Shown here in pieces: positions 9,312 through 18,019 of a stretch of 64,000 bases of DNA; the first letter of the stretch is position 1, and each line of letters opens with the position of its first letter. The notes under the pieces were generated by a model. That model was not told where the DNA came from and did no database searches. It was given only the letters and a program-made list of their open reading frames with translations. Both the position numbers and the translations under genes were made by a program. The DNA comes from Chryseosolibacter sp964438975 (GTDB taxonomy: Bacteria; Bacteroidota; Bacteroidia; Cytophagales; Cyclobacteriaceae), in NCBI GenBank assembly GCA_964438975.1, contig CAYTMU010000001.1, positions 124,001 through 188,000 of the forward strand, in the 5' to 3' direction.

Positions 9312-10187
9312 CTATCGCTTCATCCCGTTGCGAATGACGAACTGATTGAAGGCTGTTCGAAAATCAGATACCTCAGGCGCCAGTCGGATTGCATTTTGAT
9401 ATGCAGTGGCGGCGTCGATGAGTAGTGAATTCTCCTCATAGAACGTAGCCAGATAGAATTGGTTGAGCGCGGTCTTTTCAGCGGCCAGCGCCTTGACACC
9501 TTCAAGCTCATTGTGGAGTCGTCCCCTGTCTGCTGCCGACATCCTCTTGATCACAAAGTCATCGGAATCGAGTGACTGATTGTTCTTCACGAAGACCCTG
9601 CAGACGATGTTATCCTCGTTGGCAAATTTCGCACCGCTAAGATCCACGTTAACAGTTGTATCCGCGACCTCAAGACGGCTGAGTTCGTCGCCAAACATGC
9701 TACTGAACAGTACAACGTAGCCAGGCGCTTGGCTCGACTGCGTCCATGAAATCGTGATCTCGTTGTTAAGCACCACGGCCTTTCGTGGCTCCGGGAGAAG
9801 TACCTTGATGACACCACCACGGCTCACCGCACCTGTCGCGTTGAGGTTCGTGCGCTCTTCGGTCGCCACACTAAGGATGAAATCAGTGTACTTGTTCAAT
9901 ACGGTCGTGCCCGACTTTACCTGCCCCGCGAGATCAGCTACTTTATGCGAACCCGCCTCCTTCACCTCCAGCGGTTTCCCTGTGACATGTACCAGTCCAA
10001 CGTATCCGTTCGGCGAAACCTTCAGGACATCCGCAGATCCCAGACTAACACCTACCTTCAGCGGGAGCCATTCATTTCCCACCTTTATCGTGTTTTGTCC
10101 TTTGTTGATCAAAACCTTGAACGTGTAGTCCTGGCCGTACAAACTGCCCGTGAAGAGCAGCGCAAAAGCGATTATCAGGTATCTCAT
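9312..10187 (-). CDS. Secreted FecR-like protein, paralogue B
   Basis: A 291-residue exported protein. The chosen ATG (10187) gives a good signal peptide, 'MRYLIIAFALLFTGSLYGQ'; a further 12 residues upstream in the open frame would bury it. The mature N-terminus, 'DYTFKVLINKGQNTIKVG', with 'GNEWLPLKVG' and 'GLVHVTGKPLEV', resembles a FecR-type beta domain. The C-terminal 50 residues look like a TPR-type helix pair ('FYLATFYEENSLLIDAATAY'). It is a close copy of the next gene upstream, matching at about 57 of 88 positions over the N-terminal part by eye. It is third in a minus-strand operon with that copy and the CHASE2 protein. The function is unknown; a periplasmic partner of CHASE2 is my inference. 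Confidence 0.8.
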   Translation of the reverse strand: MRYLIIAFALLFTGSLYGQDYTFKVLINKGQNTIKVGNEWLPLKVGVSLGSADVLKVSPNGYVGLVHVTGKPLEVKEAGSHKVADLAGQVKSGTTVLNKYTDFILSVATEERTNLNATGAVSRGGVIKVLLPEPRKAVVLNNEITISWTQSSQAPGYVVLFSSMFGDELSRLEVADTTVNVDLSGAKFANEDNIVCRVFVKNNQSLDSDDFVIKRMSAADRGRLHNELEGVKALAAEKTALNQFYLATFYEENSLLIDAATAYQNAIRLAPEVSDFRTAFNQFVIRNGMKR

Positions 10188-10239
10188 AGGGTTCGCGGTC
10201 GACGGACCACAGTTGACTGACAAGTGTGGCGCGACAGAC

Positions 10240-11127
10240 CTATTTAAGATTGTGTCGGATCAGGAAGTCGTTATATGTCTCTTCAAAGGCACCTGGCTCA
10301 ATCTTATTTGCCTGCTCAAAAGCAAGGATCGCATCCGCTAGCAAATTGTTCTCCTCGTAGAATCCCGCGAGGAGCACCTTGTCCATTGCGCTTTGTTCAT
10401 TCACTTCGCCGTTGATATTCGTGAGCAGTGACGCTACCTTCTCATAATCAGCCGGAGGCATCTTTTTCACCGTGTGCTTTCTTGAGATCACCCGTCCGGC
10501 ACCCTTGGCGCTGACCTGGATCAAGACCGCCGTCTCACCTGCCAGTTTGGGATTTGATAGATCAACCGTATACGTATTCCCCGCCGTCTCTGCCTGAACG
10601 AGCACATCCTCGAACATGTTCATGACAACGACGACGAACGGGCCCTGGTTGGCGCGTTCCTCCCAGTTGACGATGACTGTCTTGCCATAGACAGGGGTGT
10701 TCTCCGGTAGAAAAACCTTCACTGTGCCCGGAGCAGCCGGGGCCTCCCGTTTAACCGCCCCCGTGGCGACCAGGCGATTTCCTCCTCCATCGTCGGACGC
10801 GCTCAGAATGAAGTCTGTGTACTTATTGAGGACACTGCTACCCGCGGGCACCTTTTCCTCCAACTCCGAAACCTTATGGACACCAGCCTGTTTCACTTCG
10901 ACGGGCTTTCCGCTGGAATGCACCAACCCGACATACGAGTTGTCACCCAGCTTGACTTCATCTCCCGAGCGGAGTGTCGCACCTGTCTTCAGAGGATGCC
11001 ACTCATTCCCGGCCTTGATTTCGTTACTTCCTTTATGGGCCAACACCTTGAAGGTGTAATCCTGGGCGAGCACAAGCGATCCCGGGGCTAACAGGACAGC
11101 GAGTAATAAAAATTTCAGCATTCTCAT
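10240..11127 (-). CDS. Secreted FecR-like protein, paralogue A
   Basis: A 295-residue exported protein with signal peptide 'LKFLLLAVLLAPGSLVLAQ'. The FecR-like N-terminal domain (about 25-115) shows 'GNEWHPLKTGATLRSGDEV' and 'GLVHSSGKPVEVKQAGVHKV', then the conserved 'VLNKYTDFILSA' shared with its paralogue. A middle beta-rich region and a C-terminal helical repeat ('LLAGFYEENNLLADAILAFE') follow. The gene lies 21 bp after the CHASE2 gene and 52 bp before paralogue B, so the three are co-transcribed. FecR domains elsewhere sense or relay signals in the periplasm, and in several phyla they are fused to or coded with CHASE2. There is no TonB-dependent receptor or ECF sigma gene here, so it is not a classic FecR. 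Confidence 0.8.
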   Translation of the reverse strand: MRMLKFLLLAVLLAPGSLVLAQDYTFKVLAHKGSNEIKAGNEWHPLKTGATLRSGDEVKLGDNSYVGLVHSSGKPVEVKQAGVHKVSELEEKVPAGSSVLNKYTDFILSASDDGGGNRLVATGAVKREAPAAPGTVKVFLPENTPVYGKTVIVNWEERANQGPFVVVVMNMFEDVLVQAETAGNTYTVDLSNPKLAGETAVLIQVSAKGAGRVISRKHTVKKMPPADYEKVASLLTNINGEVNEQSAMDKVLLAGFYEENNLLADAILAFEQANKIEPGAFEETYNDFLIRHNLK

Positions 11128-11148
11128 TGTGTTGTCGTATAGTTAAAT

Positions 11149-12546
11149 CTACGAAATCTCTTCGTTTTGAGGTGTTAATACTTGGGGCTGGCTTTTGGTA
11201 AGTCTCTTGCTTCTCCAAATTCTGACCCAACTGTACAAGATGTTATCGCAGAATTCAAATGTCGGGCCAGATAATGCCACTGCGGCGATCGTAACGGTAA
11301 GATCAAGCTTAAAGGCAGATTCCGAGAACAGCCAGATCGTGAAGCCGGCCAATGAGACGATTTCAATTGCCTGAATAATAAGCGATACACTGTCAAACCA
11401 GACCGGATATCTGGCATTGATATAGAAGAACAGAGCCATGTTGCAGTAGCACAGAAAAAAGGCGATCACGTACTTAGGCCATTCTTCCAATTCATTGATG
11501 TAGTCGCGGTTGAGAATCATCGACACGATATTGGCGTGCACTACTACTCCAAACATGTCTGGATTGGCACGCCCCGCGATCTTGAGATTCAGCGGTGTAA
11601 AGAACTTGTCTTCCCACGCAGGATCACCGAACGAATCACCGAGATAACCCAGGATAACGATTTTGTCTCGCAGAACCGACGGATCGAAATCCTCCGTCAA
11701 GACTTGTCGTACATCAAGGGCAAAGAACATCGAGGGGAAATTGGTCGCGGCGAGGTGCTGCCCCTCAAGCGCTGTTTGCCGGACATCCACCATTTCAAAG
11801 TTGCCCCGAAAGTTGATCAACTCCTCTTCCTTACCTCTCGCGAGGAATTTTGCCGTCACGCCTGAGTCATACGCCATCGCCAGTTTGACCGAGAACGCCA
11901 GCATATCCTCCCCGTTTACATCGATTTTGGGAAAGAATGATCGCGAGATCTTGACGTCATCCTGGTATCTGGCACCGGTAGGCAAGTTTGCGAACCCCGC
12001 TGACGCATAGCTTTGAAACTCCGGATCCGAGTAAGCTATTGAGTCGTACGCATCCTCAACACTGCTCTGAGTCAATGCTGACGACTGGTGAAGTTTCGAA
12101 ACCAGGATTACATTACCGGCTTCCTGAATAGCGTGTCCGAGCAGTAAGTTTCCCATGGTGTCGAGGAGCTGCGGGCAATTCGCAGGATCTCGCAACCCAC
12201 CTTCGCAGTAGAAGAAACAGTCGACGCCTATGACACGAGGCTCGTACTTATTGATGATACGTATTTGCTCAGCGATCGCACCACGAGGGATATTGCCGAT
12301 GTTAACCAGCACGATCCGATCGTCTACGATAGTGGTATCACGCATCTGGGAAAACGCGTAGTCGGTCAGTTCAAAGTCAGCGAGCGCTTGCCCGATGGGA
12401 TCGAAGGCATCGAACATATTCAGGCTGGTCAATTCTGCCAGGGCCCACATCAGCACAAAAACCGTAGCAGTCGCCACGAAGCAGTTCAACCAAAACCGCT
12501 TCATGAACCGAAAAACTCTTTTAAGAAATGACCGGATCTTTCTCAT
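11149..12546 (-). CDS. CHASE2-domain membrane protein without an output domain
   Basis: A 465-residue protein. A basic N-terminus and one membrane span (about 18-40) lead to a large extracytoplasmic CHASE2 domain (about 45-340), recognisable from 'DDRIVLVNIGNIPRGAIAEQI', 'YEPRVIGVDCFFY' and 'RDKIVILGYLGDSFGDP'. Three more spans (about 346-425) follow, as in other CHASE2 proteins, but the chain then ends in a cytosolic tail of about 26 polar residues. The usual adenylate cyclase, histidine kinase, GGDEF or Ser/Thr kinase module is absent. The gene heads an operon with the two secreted FecR-like proteins and is divergent from meaB (57 bp). It may signal through a separate partner or act as a structural membrane protein. 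Confidence 0.85.
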   Translation of the reverse strand: MRKIRSFLKRVFRFMKRFWLNCFVATATVFVLMWALAELTSLNMFDAFDPIGQALADFELTDYAFSQMRDTTIVDDRIVLVNIGNIPRGAIAEQIRIINKYEPRVIGVDCFFYCEGGLRDPANCPQLLDTMGNLLLGHAIQEAGNVILVSKLHQSSALTQSSVEDAYDSIAYSDPEFQSYASAGFANLPTGARYQDDVKISRSFFPKIDVNGEDMLAFSVKLAMAYDSGVTAKFLARGKEEELINFRGNFEMVDVRQTALEGQHLAATNFPSMFFALDVRQVLTEDFDPSVLRDKIVILGYLGDSFGDPAWEDKFFTPLNLKIAGRANPDMFGVVVHANIVSMILNRDYINELEEWPKYVIAFFLCYCNMALFFYINARYPVWFDSVSLIIQAIEIVSLAGFTIWLFSESAFKLDLTVTIAAVALSGPTFEFCDNILYSWVRIWRSKRLTKSQPQVLTPQNEEIS

Positions 12547-12603
12547 AAAATGGGGTGCCGAACCAGTAAATTTATAAATTTCAGTTCATATTAACATGCT
12601 CCA

Positions 12604-13617
12604 TTGAATACTTCACGCCTTTCAGCAGATGACTACCGAAATGGAATCCTCGCAGGAAACCGGATCGTACTCGCAAAAGCGATTACGTTGATGGAGAGCG
12701 TGCTGCGCACGGATCAAGGATTGGCCGACGAAGTTCTGAAGTCTGTCATTGCGCACACCGGAAATGCGCAACGCATCGGAGTTACCGGCGCACCGGGGGC
12801 AGGTAAAAGCACCTTCATTGAAGCCTTCGGAAAGGCGATCACAAGCGCGGAGCGAAAACTTGCCGTTCTCACAATCGATCCTACCAGTCAGTTGACAGGG
12901 GGAAGCATTCTCGGTGACAAAACACGCATGCTGGATCTATCCCGTGATTCGCGTGTGTTCATACGACCGTCGCCAGCAGGCACTGCGTTGGGTGGCGTTG
13001 CGTCCTGCACACGCGAAGCCATGTTGCTTTGCGAAGCTGCCGGCTTCGACACCATCATCGTGGAGACAGTCGGAACCGGGCAGTCGGAGATCACCATTCG
13101 AGGTATGGTCGACTTCTTCTTGTTGCTGATTCAACCCGGCGCGGGTGACGAACTGCAGGGAATCAAGAAGGGAGTTGTCGAAATGGCGGACGCCATCGCC
13201 ATCACCAAGGCCGATGGCGATAACATTGCGGCAGCGCGTAGCACCCAGGCAGAATTCCAGCACGCTCTTCACCTAATGAAAGATGCTGCTTCAGGATGGA
13301 TACCGAAGGTCGTAATGTGCTCGGCATTGCAGTCAACAGGACTGACAGACATTGAGGCGATGATCTCCGGGTTTTACCATCACATGTCAACATCCGGATA
13401 TCTGGAAGAGACCAGGCGAAATCAAGGCATCTCCTGGTTTACGGAGCACTTCCAACATCTGCTGCTCACAGACCCTGCTCGATTGAACCAGATACAACAA
13501 GCGGAGGATGTTCTCAAGGGACAGATCCAGTCTGGTGCTATGTTCGCACGAGATGCGGCACAAAAGCTGCTTGATACATATCACCAGGCAATCAGAGACG
13601 AAAAGACAACAAACTGA
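12604..13617 (+). CDS. meaB: Methylmalonyl-CoA mutase-associated GTPase MeaB
   Basis: A G3E-family P-loop GTPase that protects and reloads adenosylcobalamin on methylmalonyl-CoA mutase. Walker A is GAPGAGKST (62-70); 'DKTRMLDLSRDSRVFIRPSP', 'ETVGTGQSE' and the guanine motif 'ITKADG' follow in order. The start is a TTG at 12604, because the only other in-frame choices remove the first 30 conserved residues, and a stop lies just upstream. The 337-residue length is normal. The mutase genes are not in the window. The next gene is a BtuF-like lipoprotein 14 bp away, which suggests a cobalamin theme. Confidence 0.93.
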   Translation: MNTSRLSADDYRNGILAGNRIVLAKAITLMESVLRTDQGLADEVLKSVIAHTGNAQRIGVTGAPGAGKSTFIEAFGKAITSAERKLAVLTIDPTSQLTGGSILGDKTRMLDLSRDSRVFIRPSPAGTALGGVASCTREAMLLCEAAGFDTIIVETVGTGQSEITIRGMVDFFLLLIQPGAGDELQGIKKGVVEMADAIAITKADGDNIAAARSTQAEFQHALHLMKDAASGWIPKVVMCSALQSTGLTDIEAMISGFYHHMSTSGYLEETRRNQGISWFTEHFQHLLLTDPARLNQIQQAEDVLKGQIQSGAMFARDAAQKLLDTYHQAIRDEKTTN

Positions 13618-13631
13618 CAAACATTTCAGGT

Positions 13632-14798
13632 GTGATAAACAGGTTCGCGATCGTGCTAATATTCATCTCGCTGTGCAGCGGATGCGGGAGAAAGGAGGAT
13701 GGGAGATCGGAACAAACTCCTGTCAACGACAGTGTATCACTTCGATATGCCAAAGGATTTACCGCGACCAAGGTGGGTAATTCAACACTCGTGGAAGTGA
13801 ACCACCCGTTCCAGGGGGCCACCGAAGGGTTCCGATATCTTCTGGTACCGACAGGAGAAACGCCACCACCTCATGACAAGACTACAACCGTGATCCATGT
13901 ACCGCTTGAGAGCATAGTGTGCACCTCCACAACACATATCCCGTTGCTCGACTACCTCGGTGAAACTGATAAGCTCGTTGGATTCCCCACTACCGACTAT
14001 ATCACTTCCGAAAAAATGAGGACACGCATCGATGATGGAAACGTTACAGAGCTGGGGATTGACAAAGGGATGAATCTCGAACGACTTGCCCTGTTGAAAC
14101 CTGCTGCGGTCATGGCCTATACCATGACAGGTGATTACGGAGAATTTCGAAAGATAGAATCCCTCGGAATACCAATGATCATCAACGCTGAATATCTCGA
14201 ACATCATCCACTGGGTCGTGCCGAATGGCTCAAGTTCATGGCTCTATTCTTTGACCGGCGCGAAGAAGCTGATTCCATTTTTCAGATGATTGAATCGAAC
14301 TATCACACCGCAAGGGCAGTCTTGTCAGAAGCGACAGACAAGCCGACCGTGATGAGCGGCATTGTATATGGAGATGCGTGGTTTCTCCCGGCCGGCGAAA
14401 ACTACGCGGCAGTGTTGTTTGACGATGCCGGATATGACTACCTCTGGAAGGACAGCCCCGGAAACGGATATTTGCGCATCCCGTTTGAAGGAGTTTATGA
14501 GAAAGCGCACGTCGCAAACCTCTGGATCGGCACAGGAGGATATAAATCCCTCGATGAAATTCGCACAGCCGATATCCGCTACACGCACTTCGAAGCTTAT
14601 CGCAGCCACAATGTCTACAATTACGATGCACGCACGCGAGGAGCCAACGGAGGAAATGAATACCTCGAACTCGGCTACCTTCGACCCGACATCATCCTCA
14701 AGGATCTGATCAAGATCGGGCATCCACAACTGCTTCGCGACCACGATCTGTATTTCTACCGAAGGCTGGAACAATCCGCGACCGACCGCGATAATTAA
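13632..14798 (+). CDS. Periplasmic-binding lipoprotein, BtuF/FecB type
   Basis: A 388-residue ABC-transporter substrate-binding protein of the class III fold (cobalamin, haem or siderophore). A GTG start gives a short hydrophobic leader ending in C18 (CSGC, a lipobox-like site). Typical segments are 'VPLESIVCTSTTHIPLLDYL', 'ERLALLKPAAVMAYT' and 'EFRKIESLGIPMIINAEYLE'. It starts 14 bp after meaB, probably in one transcript. No permease or ATPase follows, so it must use a transporter coded elsewhere. The ligand could be cobalamin, given meaB, but related proteins bind iron chelates. Confidence 0.85.
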   Translation: MINRFAIVLIFISLCSGCGRKEDGRSEQTPVNDSVSLRYAKGFTATKVGNSTLVEVNHPFQGATEGFRYLLVPTGETPPPHDKTTTVIHVPLESIVCTSTTHIPLLDYLGETDKLVGFPTTDYITSEKMRTRIDDGNVTELGIDKGMNLERLALLKPAAVMAYTMTGDYGEFRKIESLGIPMIINAEYLEHHPLGRAEWLKFMALFFDRREEADSIFQMIESNYHTARAVLSEATDKPTVMSGIVYGDAWFLPAGENYAAVLFDDAGYDYLWKDSPGNGYLRIPFEGVYEKAHVANLWIGTGGYKSLDEIRTADIRYTHFEAYRSHNVYNYDARTRGANGGNEYLELGYLRPDIILKDLIKIGHPQLLRDHDLYFYRRLEQSATDRDN

Positions 14799-14822
14799 CA
14801 TCTTTTGTTTGCCAAACTTCTT

Positions 14823-14830
14823 TACATTTG
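14823..14830 (+). promoter_or_regulatory. Candidate -7 box for the WG-repeat gene
   Basis: TACATTTG matches TAnnTTTG and lies 54 bp before the ATG at 14884. A TTTG 15 bp upstream is closer than the usual spacing of about 19. A second near-match (TATTTTTTG, one base too long) lies at 14846. Confidence 0.35.
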
Positions 14831-14883
14831 TATTGTTCGGCATCCTATTTTTTGCATAACCTGGCTCAGCAGGCCAATTATTG

Positions 14884-17028
14884 ATGGAGCGTGTACGATT
14901 TACTTTTTTAGCATTCGTGGTGCTTTTCATAACTCATGTCGTAAGCGGAGCCGCTTACGAAGTCGCCTTGTTCGAAATAGACGGCAAAGTGGGATTGAAA
15001 AGTGATGGAGGGAAGATCCTGATTCCGGCGGAGTACGAAGCAATCGGGTGGAGCAATGGGCAGCTAACGATCATCGATCAGGTTACCGGGTATAAGAAGG
15101 ATGGGATGTGGGGAATTATCAGCACATCGAACCGTATACTTACCCAGCCGCAATTCCTGGCAATTGAACCAGGCGAAGGATCTTTCCTGGTCGCACAAAC
15201 GACATCGTCCTTATCGCAGCGAAATTCCTACGGCGTTGTCAGCACGTCCGGAAAGACGATCATACCTTTTATCTATGACGCGCTCTTTCTGTCAAACATG
15301 CGCGCCATCGTCATGTCGCGGATTGGCTCTCGCTTCCTGTTCGGACTGTCCGACCTCTCACACAAGATGCTTATTCCTGTTCAATACAAGCGTATCTATT
15401 CCCTGGGCAGCCTGCGTTATGCAGTGGAAAACTTTGAGAGCCGTACCGCGATCTTTTCGGAAGAAGGAACCCAGGTAACCCCTTTCGCCATCGACAGCAT
15501 TTCCTCATTCCGTCGCGATCTGGCAATTGTGTATCAGGATCAAAAGCAAGGTCTCATCAATCGGGCCGGCCGGTTCATAGCCAGACCGGTTTATGGCGAA
15601 ATCAAAGTCGAGGATGACGGTTCTGTCCTTGTTCGGGAGCAACACCATGTCTCGTTGCTTCAGGGCGACAATATCCTGGTTACGCACGTGCAAGCCGACG
15701 ACATCGGCCCCTTGTCAGATAGTCGTTACGCCATCGAAGTGGGAGGAAAGTACTTTCTGACAGACAATGATCTCAAGATATTACACCCCGATCCATTGTG
15801 TTCGATCGACGTTTTCCACCATGGCACGGCCGTCTTCACAAAGGATGCGCGCGCCGGCGTGATGTCCACCGGAGGTGATGTTGTCATCCCCGCACAGTAT
15901 CACACGCTGGAACAGGAAGGCAGCGGGTCGTACTATCGCGCGTGCATCGATACGGGAGGCAGGAACCGGTGGACGATAATTGACTCCCTGGGTAACTCGC
16001 TTACCGAAAAGCAGTATGAGCAGATCGGTCCCTTCAACGGAAAATTCTATCCCGCAAAAAGTCGCGGATACTGGGGTGCCCTCAACGCGTCCGGCAATGA
16101 AATCATTGCCTGCGTTCACGACTCACTTCTGCAAGAATTCCAAGGCAATATTGCCGTTAAGTTCAAAGGAGAATACGGCGTTGTGAACCTACGTGAGCAC
16201 TGGGTAGTGACACCGCAGCCGCATCGCTTGCGATTGGTCGACGCCGGTAATTACTTCATTTATGACGATAATACCACCTATCTCAAATCGTTCCGCGGCG
16301 ACCTGGTCTATTTTTCCGACAATCCTCTTGAGTATACAAACGGCTTTATCCGCGAACAACTTCCATCGGGGGCGTACTGGCTCATCAACATGACCGGGAC
16401 GGTCATTGATCGATCGAATCAACCGGTGCTCGCTGATCAGATCTTTCCTGAGAGCGAAGGATTGCGCGCCATCCGCAAAGACGGGAAATTCGGATTCATC
16501 GACAAAGAAGGGAGGCTGCGTATCGCAAACAGGTACGAAATGGTTCAGCCCTTCAGCGAAGGACTTGCTGCCATCCGTATTCAAAACCGATGGGGATTCA
16601 TCGATCGTCGCGAGACACTCGTGGTGCAACCTGCTTACGACGAAGTGAGAAATTTTTCAAACAAGTTAGCGATTGTCCGACAAGGGTCGTACTCGGGACT
16701 CGTCGACGTTACCGGCAAAGTTCTCCTTCCGCTGCGCTACGATGAGATCATTCCGAATGAGCACAACCGCTACGTACTCACCAACGCAGGATTACAAGGC
16801 CTTGCAGACGAGGTTGGGAAAGTCATTCTTCAGCCGCGATACGACCGGATCACCGATACTGGCAACGGATATGTTATTGTACAGCGCGACGGTAAGTATG
16901 GCGTTGTCACGCTGCATGGAATCAGCACGATCCCGCTGATCTATGACAGCATTTCTTACGATCATTATCGCGATCAGTATGCGGGAATAAAACGGTCAAC
17001 GCTCCGCCCGCTAGAGGCGGAGCGATAG
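14884..17028 (+). CDS. Exported WG-repeat protein
   Basis: A 714-residue protein made almost wholly of WG (KWG) repeats. A signal peptide ('FTFLAFVVLFITHVVSGAA') precedes about twelve units of 35-60 residues with the pattern G-hydrophobic-(x)-G-x-hydrophobic-IP-x-YD. Examples are 'YGVVSTSGKTIIPFIYDAL', 'FGFIDKEGRLRIANRYEMV', 'WGFIDRRETLVVQPAYDEV' and 'SGLVDVTGKVLLPLRYDEI'. Such repeats are thought to form a beta scaffold for protein or ligand binding outside the cytosol. I use the ATG at 14884; a TTG sits directly before it. The last codons fold into a strong hairpin shared with the convergent floA. The ligand is unknown. Confidence 0.9.
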   Translation: MERVRFTFLAFVVLFITHVVSGAAYEVALFEIDGKVGLKSDGGKILIPAEYEAIGWSNGQLTIIDQVTGYKKDGMWGIISTSNRILTQPQFLAIEPGEGSFLVAQTTSSLSQRNSYGVVSTSGKTIIPFIYDALFLSNMRAIVMSRIGSRFLFGLSDLSHKMLIPVQYKRIYSLGSLRYAVENFESRTAIFSEEGTQVTPFAIDSISSFRRDLAIVYQDQKQGLINRAGRFIARPVYGEIKVEDDGSVLVREQHHVSLLQGDNILVTHVQADDIGPLSDSRYAIEVGGKYFLTDNDLKILHPDPLCSIDVFHHGTAVFTKDARAGVMSTGGDVVIPAQYHTLEQEGSGSYYRACIDTGGRNRWTIIDSLGNSLTEKQYEQIGPFNGKFYPAKSRGYWGALNASGNEIIACVHDSLLQEFQGNIAVKFKGEYGVVNLREHWVVTPQPHRLRLVDAGNYFIYDDNTTYLKSFRGDLVYFSDNPLEYTNGFIREQLPSGAYWLINMTGTVIDRSNQPVLADQIFPESEGLRAIRKDGKFGFIDKEGRLRIANRYEMVQPFSEGLAAIRIQNRWGFIDRRETLVVQPAYDEVRNFSNKLAIVRQGSYSGLVDVTGKVLLPLRYDEIIPNEHNRYVLTNAGLQGLADEVGKVILQPRYDRITDTGNGYVIVQRDGKYGVVTLHGISTIPLIYDSISYDHYRDQYAGIKRSTLRPLEAER
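17000..17024. terminator. Hairpin over the 3' end of the WG-repeat gene, shared with convergent floA
   Basis: CGCTCCGCC (17000-17008) pairs perfectly with GGCGGAGCG (17016-17024) around a 7-base loop. It lies inside the last codons of the WG gene, 2 bases before its stop codon, and 7 bases beyond the floA stop. Only 2 bp separate the two convergent genes, so this hairpin probably ends transcription from both sides. There is no long T-run. Confidence 0.5.
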
Positions 17029-17030
17029 CC

Positions 17031-18014
17031 TTAATCTTTCTTCGGCGAAGCACCGGTAGTGCCCGACCCGGAGATGGAATCCCTCATTCCCGTATCAGCC
17101 ACAACATTCTGCATCTTGTAGTAGTCCATGACGCCGAGGTTCCCCTTGACGAACGCCTCTGATATAGCCTTCGGTATCTCCGCCTCAGCTTCGATAACCT
17201 TAGCACGCGCTTCCTGCGCCTTCGCTTTCATCTCCTGCTCAAGCGCGACAGCCATGGCTCTCCGTTCCTCCGCACGGGCTTCCGCAACCTTGAGATCGGC
17301 GGATGCCTGATCGATCTGGAGTTTGGCACCGATGTTCGCCCCTACGTCGACATCTGCGATATCGATCGAAAGGATTTCGAACGCCGTCCCGGCATCAAGA
17401 CCCCGTGACAGTACCAGTTTCGAAATATTATCCGGACTCTCGAGTACGGCCTTATGAGAACGCGCCTGGCCGATTGAAGAGACAATCCCTTCACCAACGC
17501 GTGCGAGTATTGTGTCTTCACCGGCTCCACCGACGAGTTGCGCGATACTCGCGCGCACAGTAACACGCGCGATGGCGATCAACTGAATACCATCCGCAGC
17601 GACCCCGGCGACCTTAGGTGTAGTGATCACTTTCGGATTAACCGATATCTGGACTGCCTGGAACACATCACGACCAGCGAGGTCGATCGCAGTCGCCTGT
17701 TTAAACGTCAGACTGATATTCGCTTTGTCAGCGGATATCAGTGCTCGAATCACATTCGGTACATTTCCGCCCGCAAGGTAATGCGTCTCGAGGTCATTTG
17801 ATGATATCTCCAAACCTGCCTTCGTCGCAGTGATCAGCGATTCCACCACAATCCGCGGCGGCACTTTCCTGATTCTCATAAAGACGAGTTCAAAAAGACC
17901 CACCCTCACTCCTGAGAACAGTGCGGTAATCCACAGATTGATCGGAACGAAATAAAGGAAAACAAAAAACAGGATAATGATCCCGAAGACCATTAGGATT
18001 AGATTCAGCTCCAT
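17031..18014 (-). CDS. floA: Flotillin-like protein FloA
   Basis: A 327-residue SPFH/flotillin protein that organises membrane microdomains. The N-terminus is a hydrophobic segment 'LILMVFGIIILFFVFLYFVP' plus a second hydrophobic patch, and the SPFH domain follows. A long Ala/Glu/Lys-rich helix (about 235-290: 'ADLKVAEARAEERRAMAVAL', 'KAQEARAKVIEAEAEIPKAI') is the oligomerisation region. The length matches Bacillus FloA (about 331). It starts 5 bp after the NfeD-like gene, the normal NfeD-FloA operon. Confidence 0.95.
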   Translation of the reverse strand: MELNLILMVFGIIILFFVFLYFVPINLWITALFSGVRVGLFELVFMRIRKVPPRIVVESLITATKAGLEISSNDLETHYLAGGNVPNVIRALISADKANISLTFKQATAIDLAGRDVFQAVQISVNPKVITTPKVAGVAADGIQLIAIARVTVRASIAQLVGGAGEDTILARVGEGIVSSIGQARSHKAVLESPDNISKLVLSRGLDAGTAFEILSIDIADVDVGANIGAKLQIDQASADLKVAEARAEERRAMAVALEQEMKAKAQEARAKVIEAEAEIPKAISEAFVKGNLGVMDYYKMQNVVADTGMRDSISGSGTTGASPKKD

Positions 18015-18019
18015 GGGAG

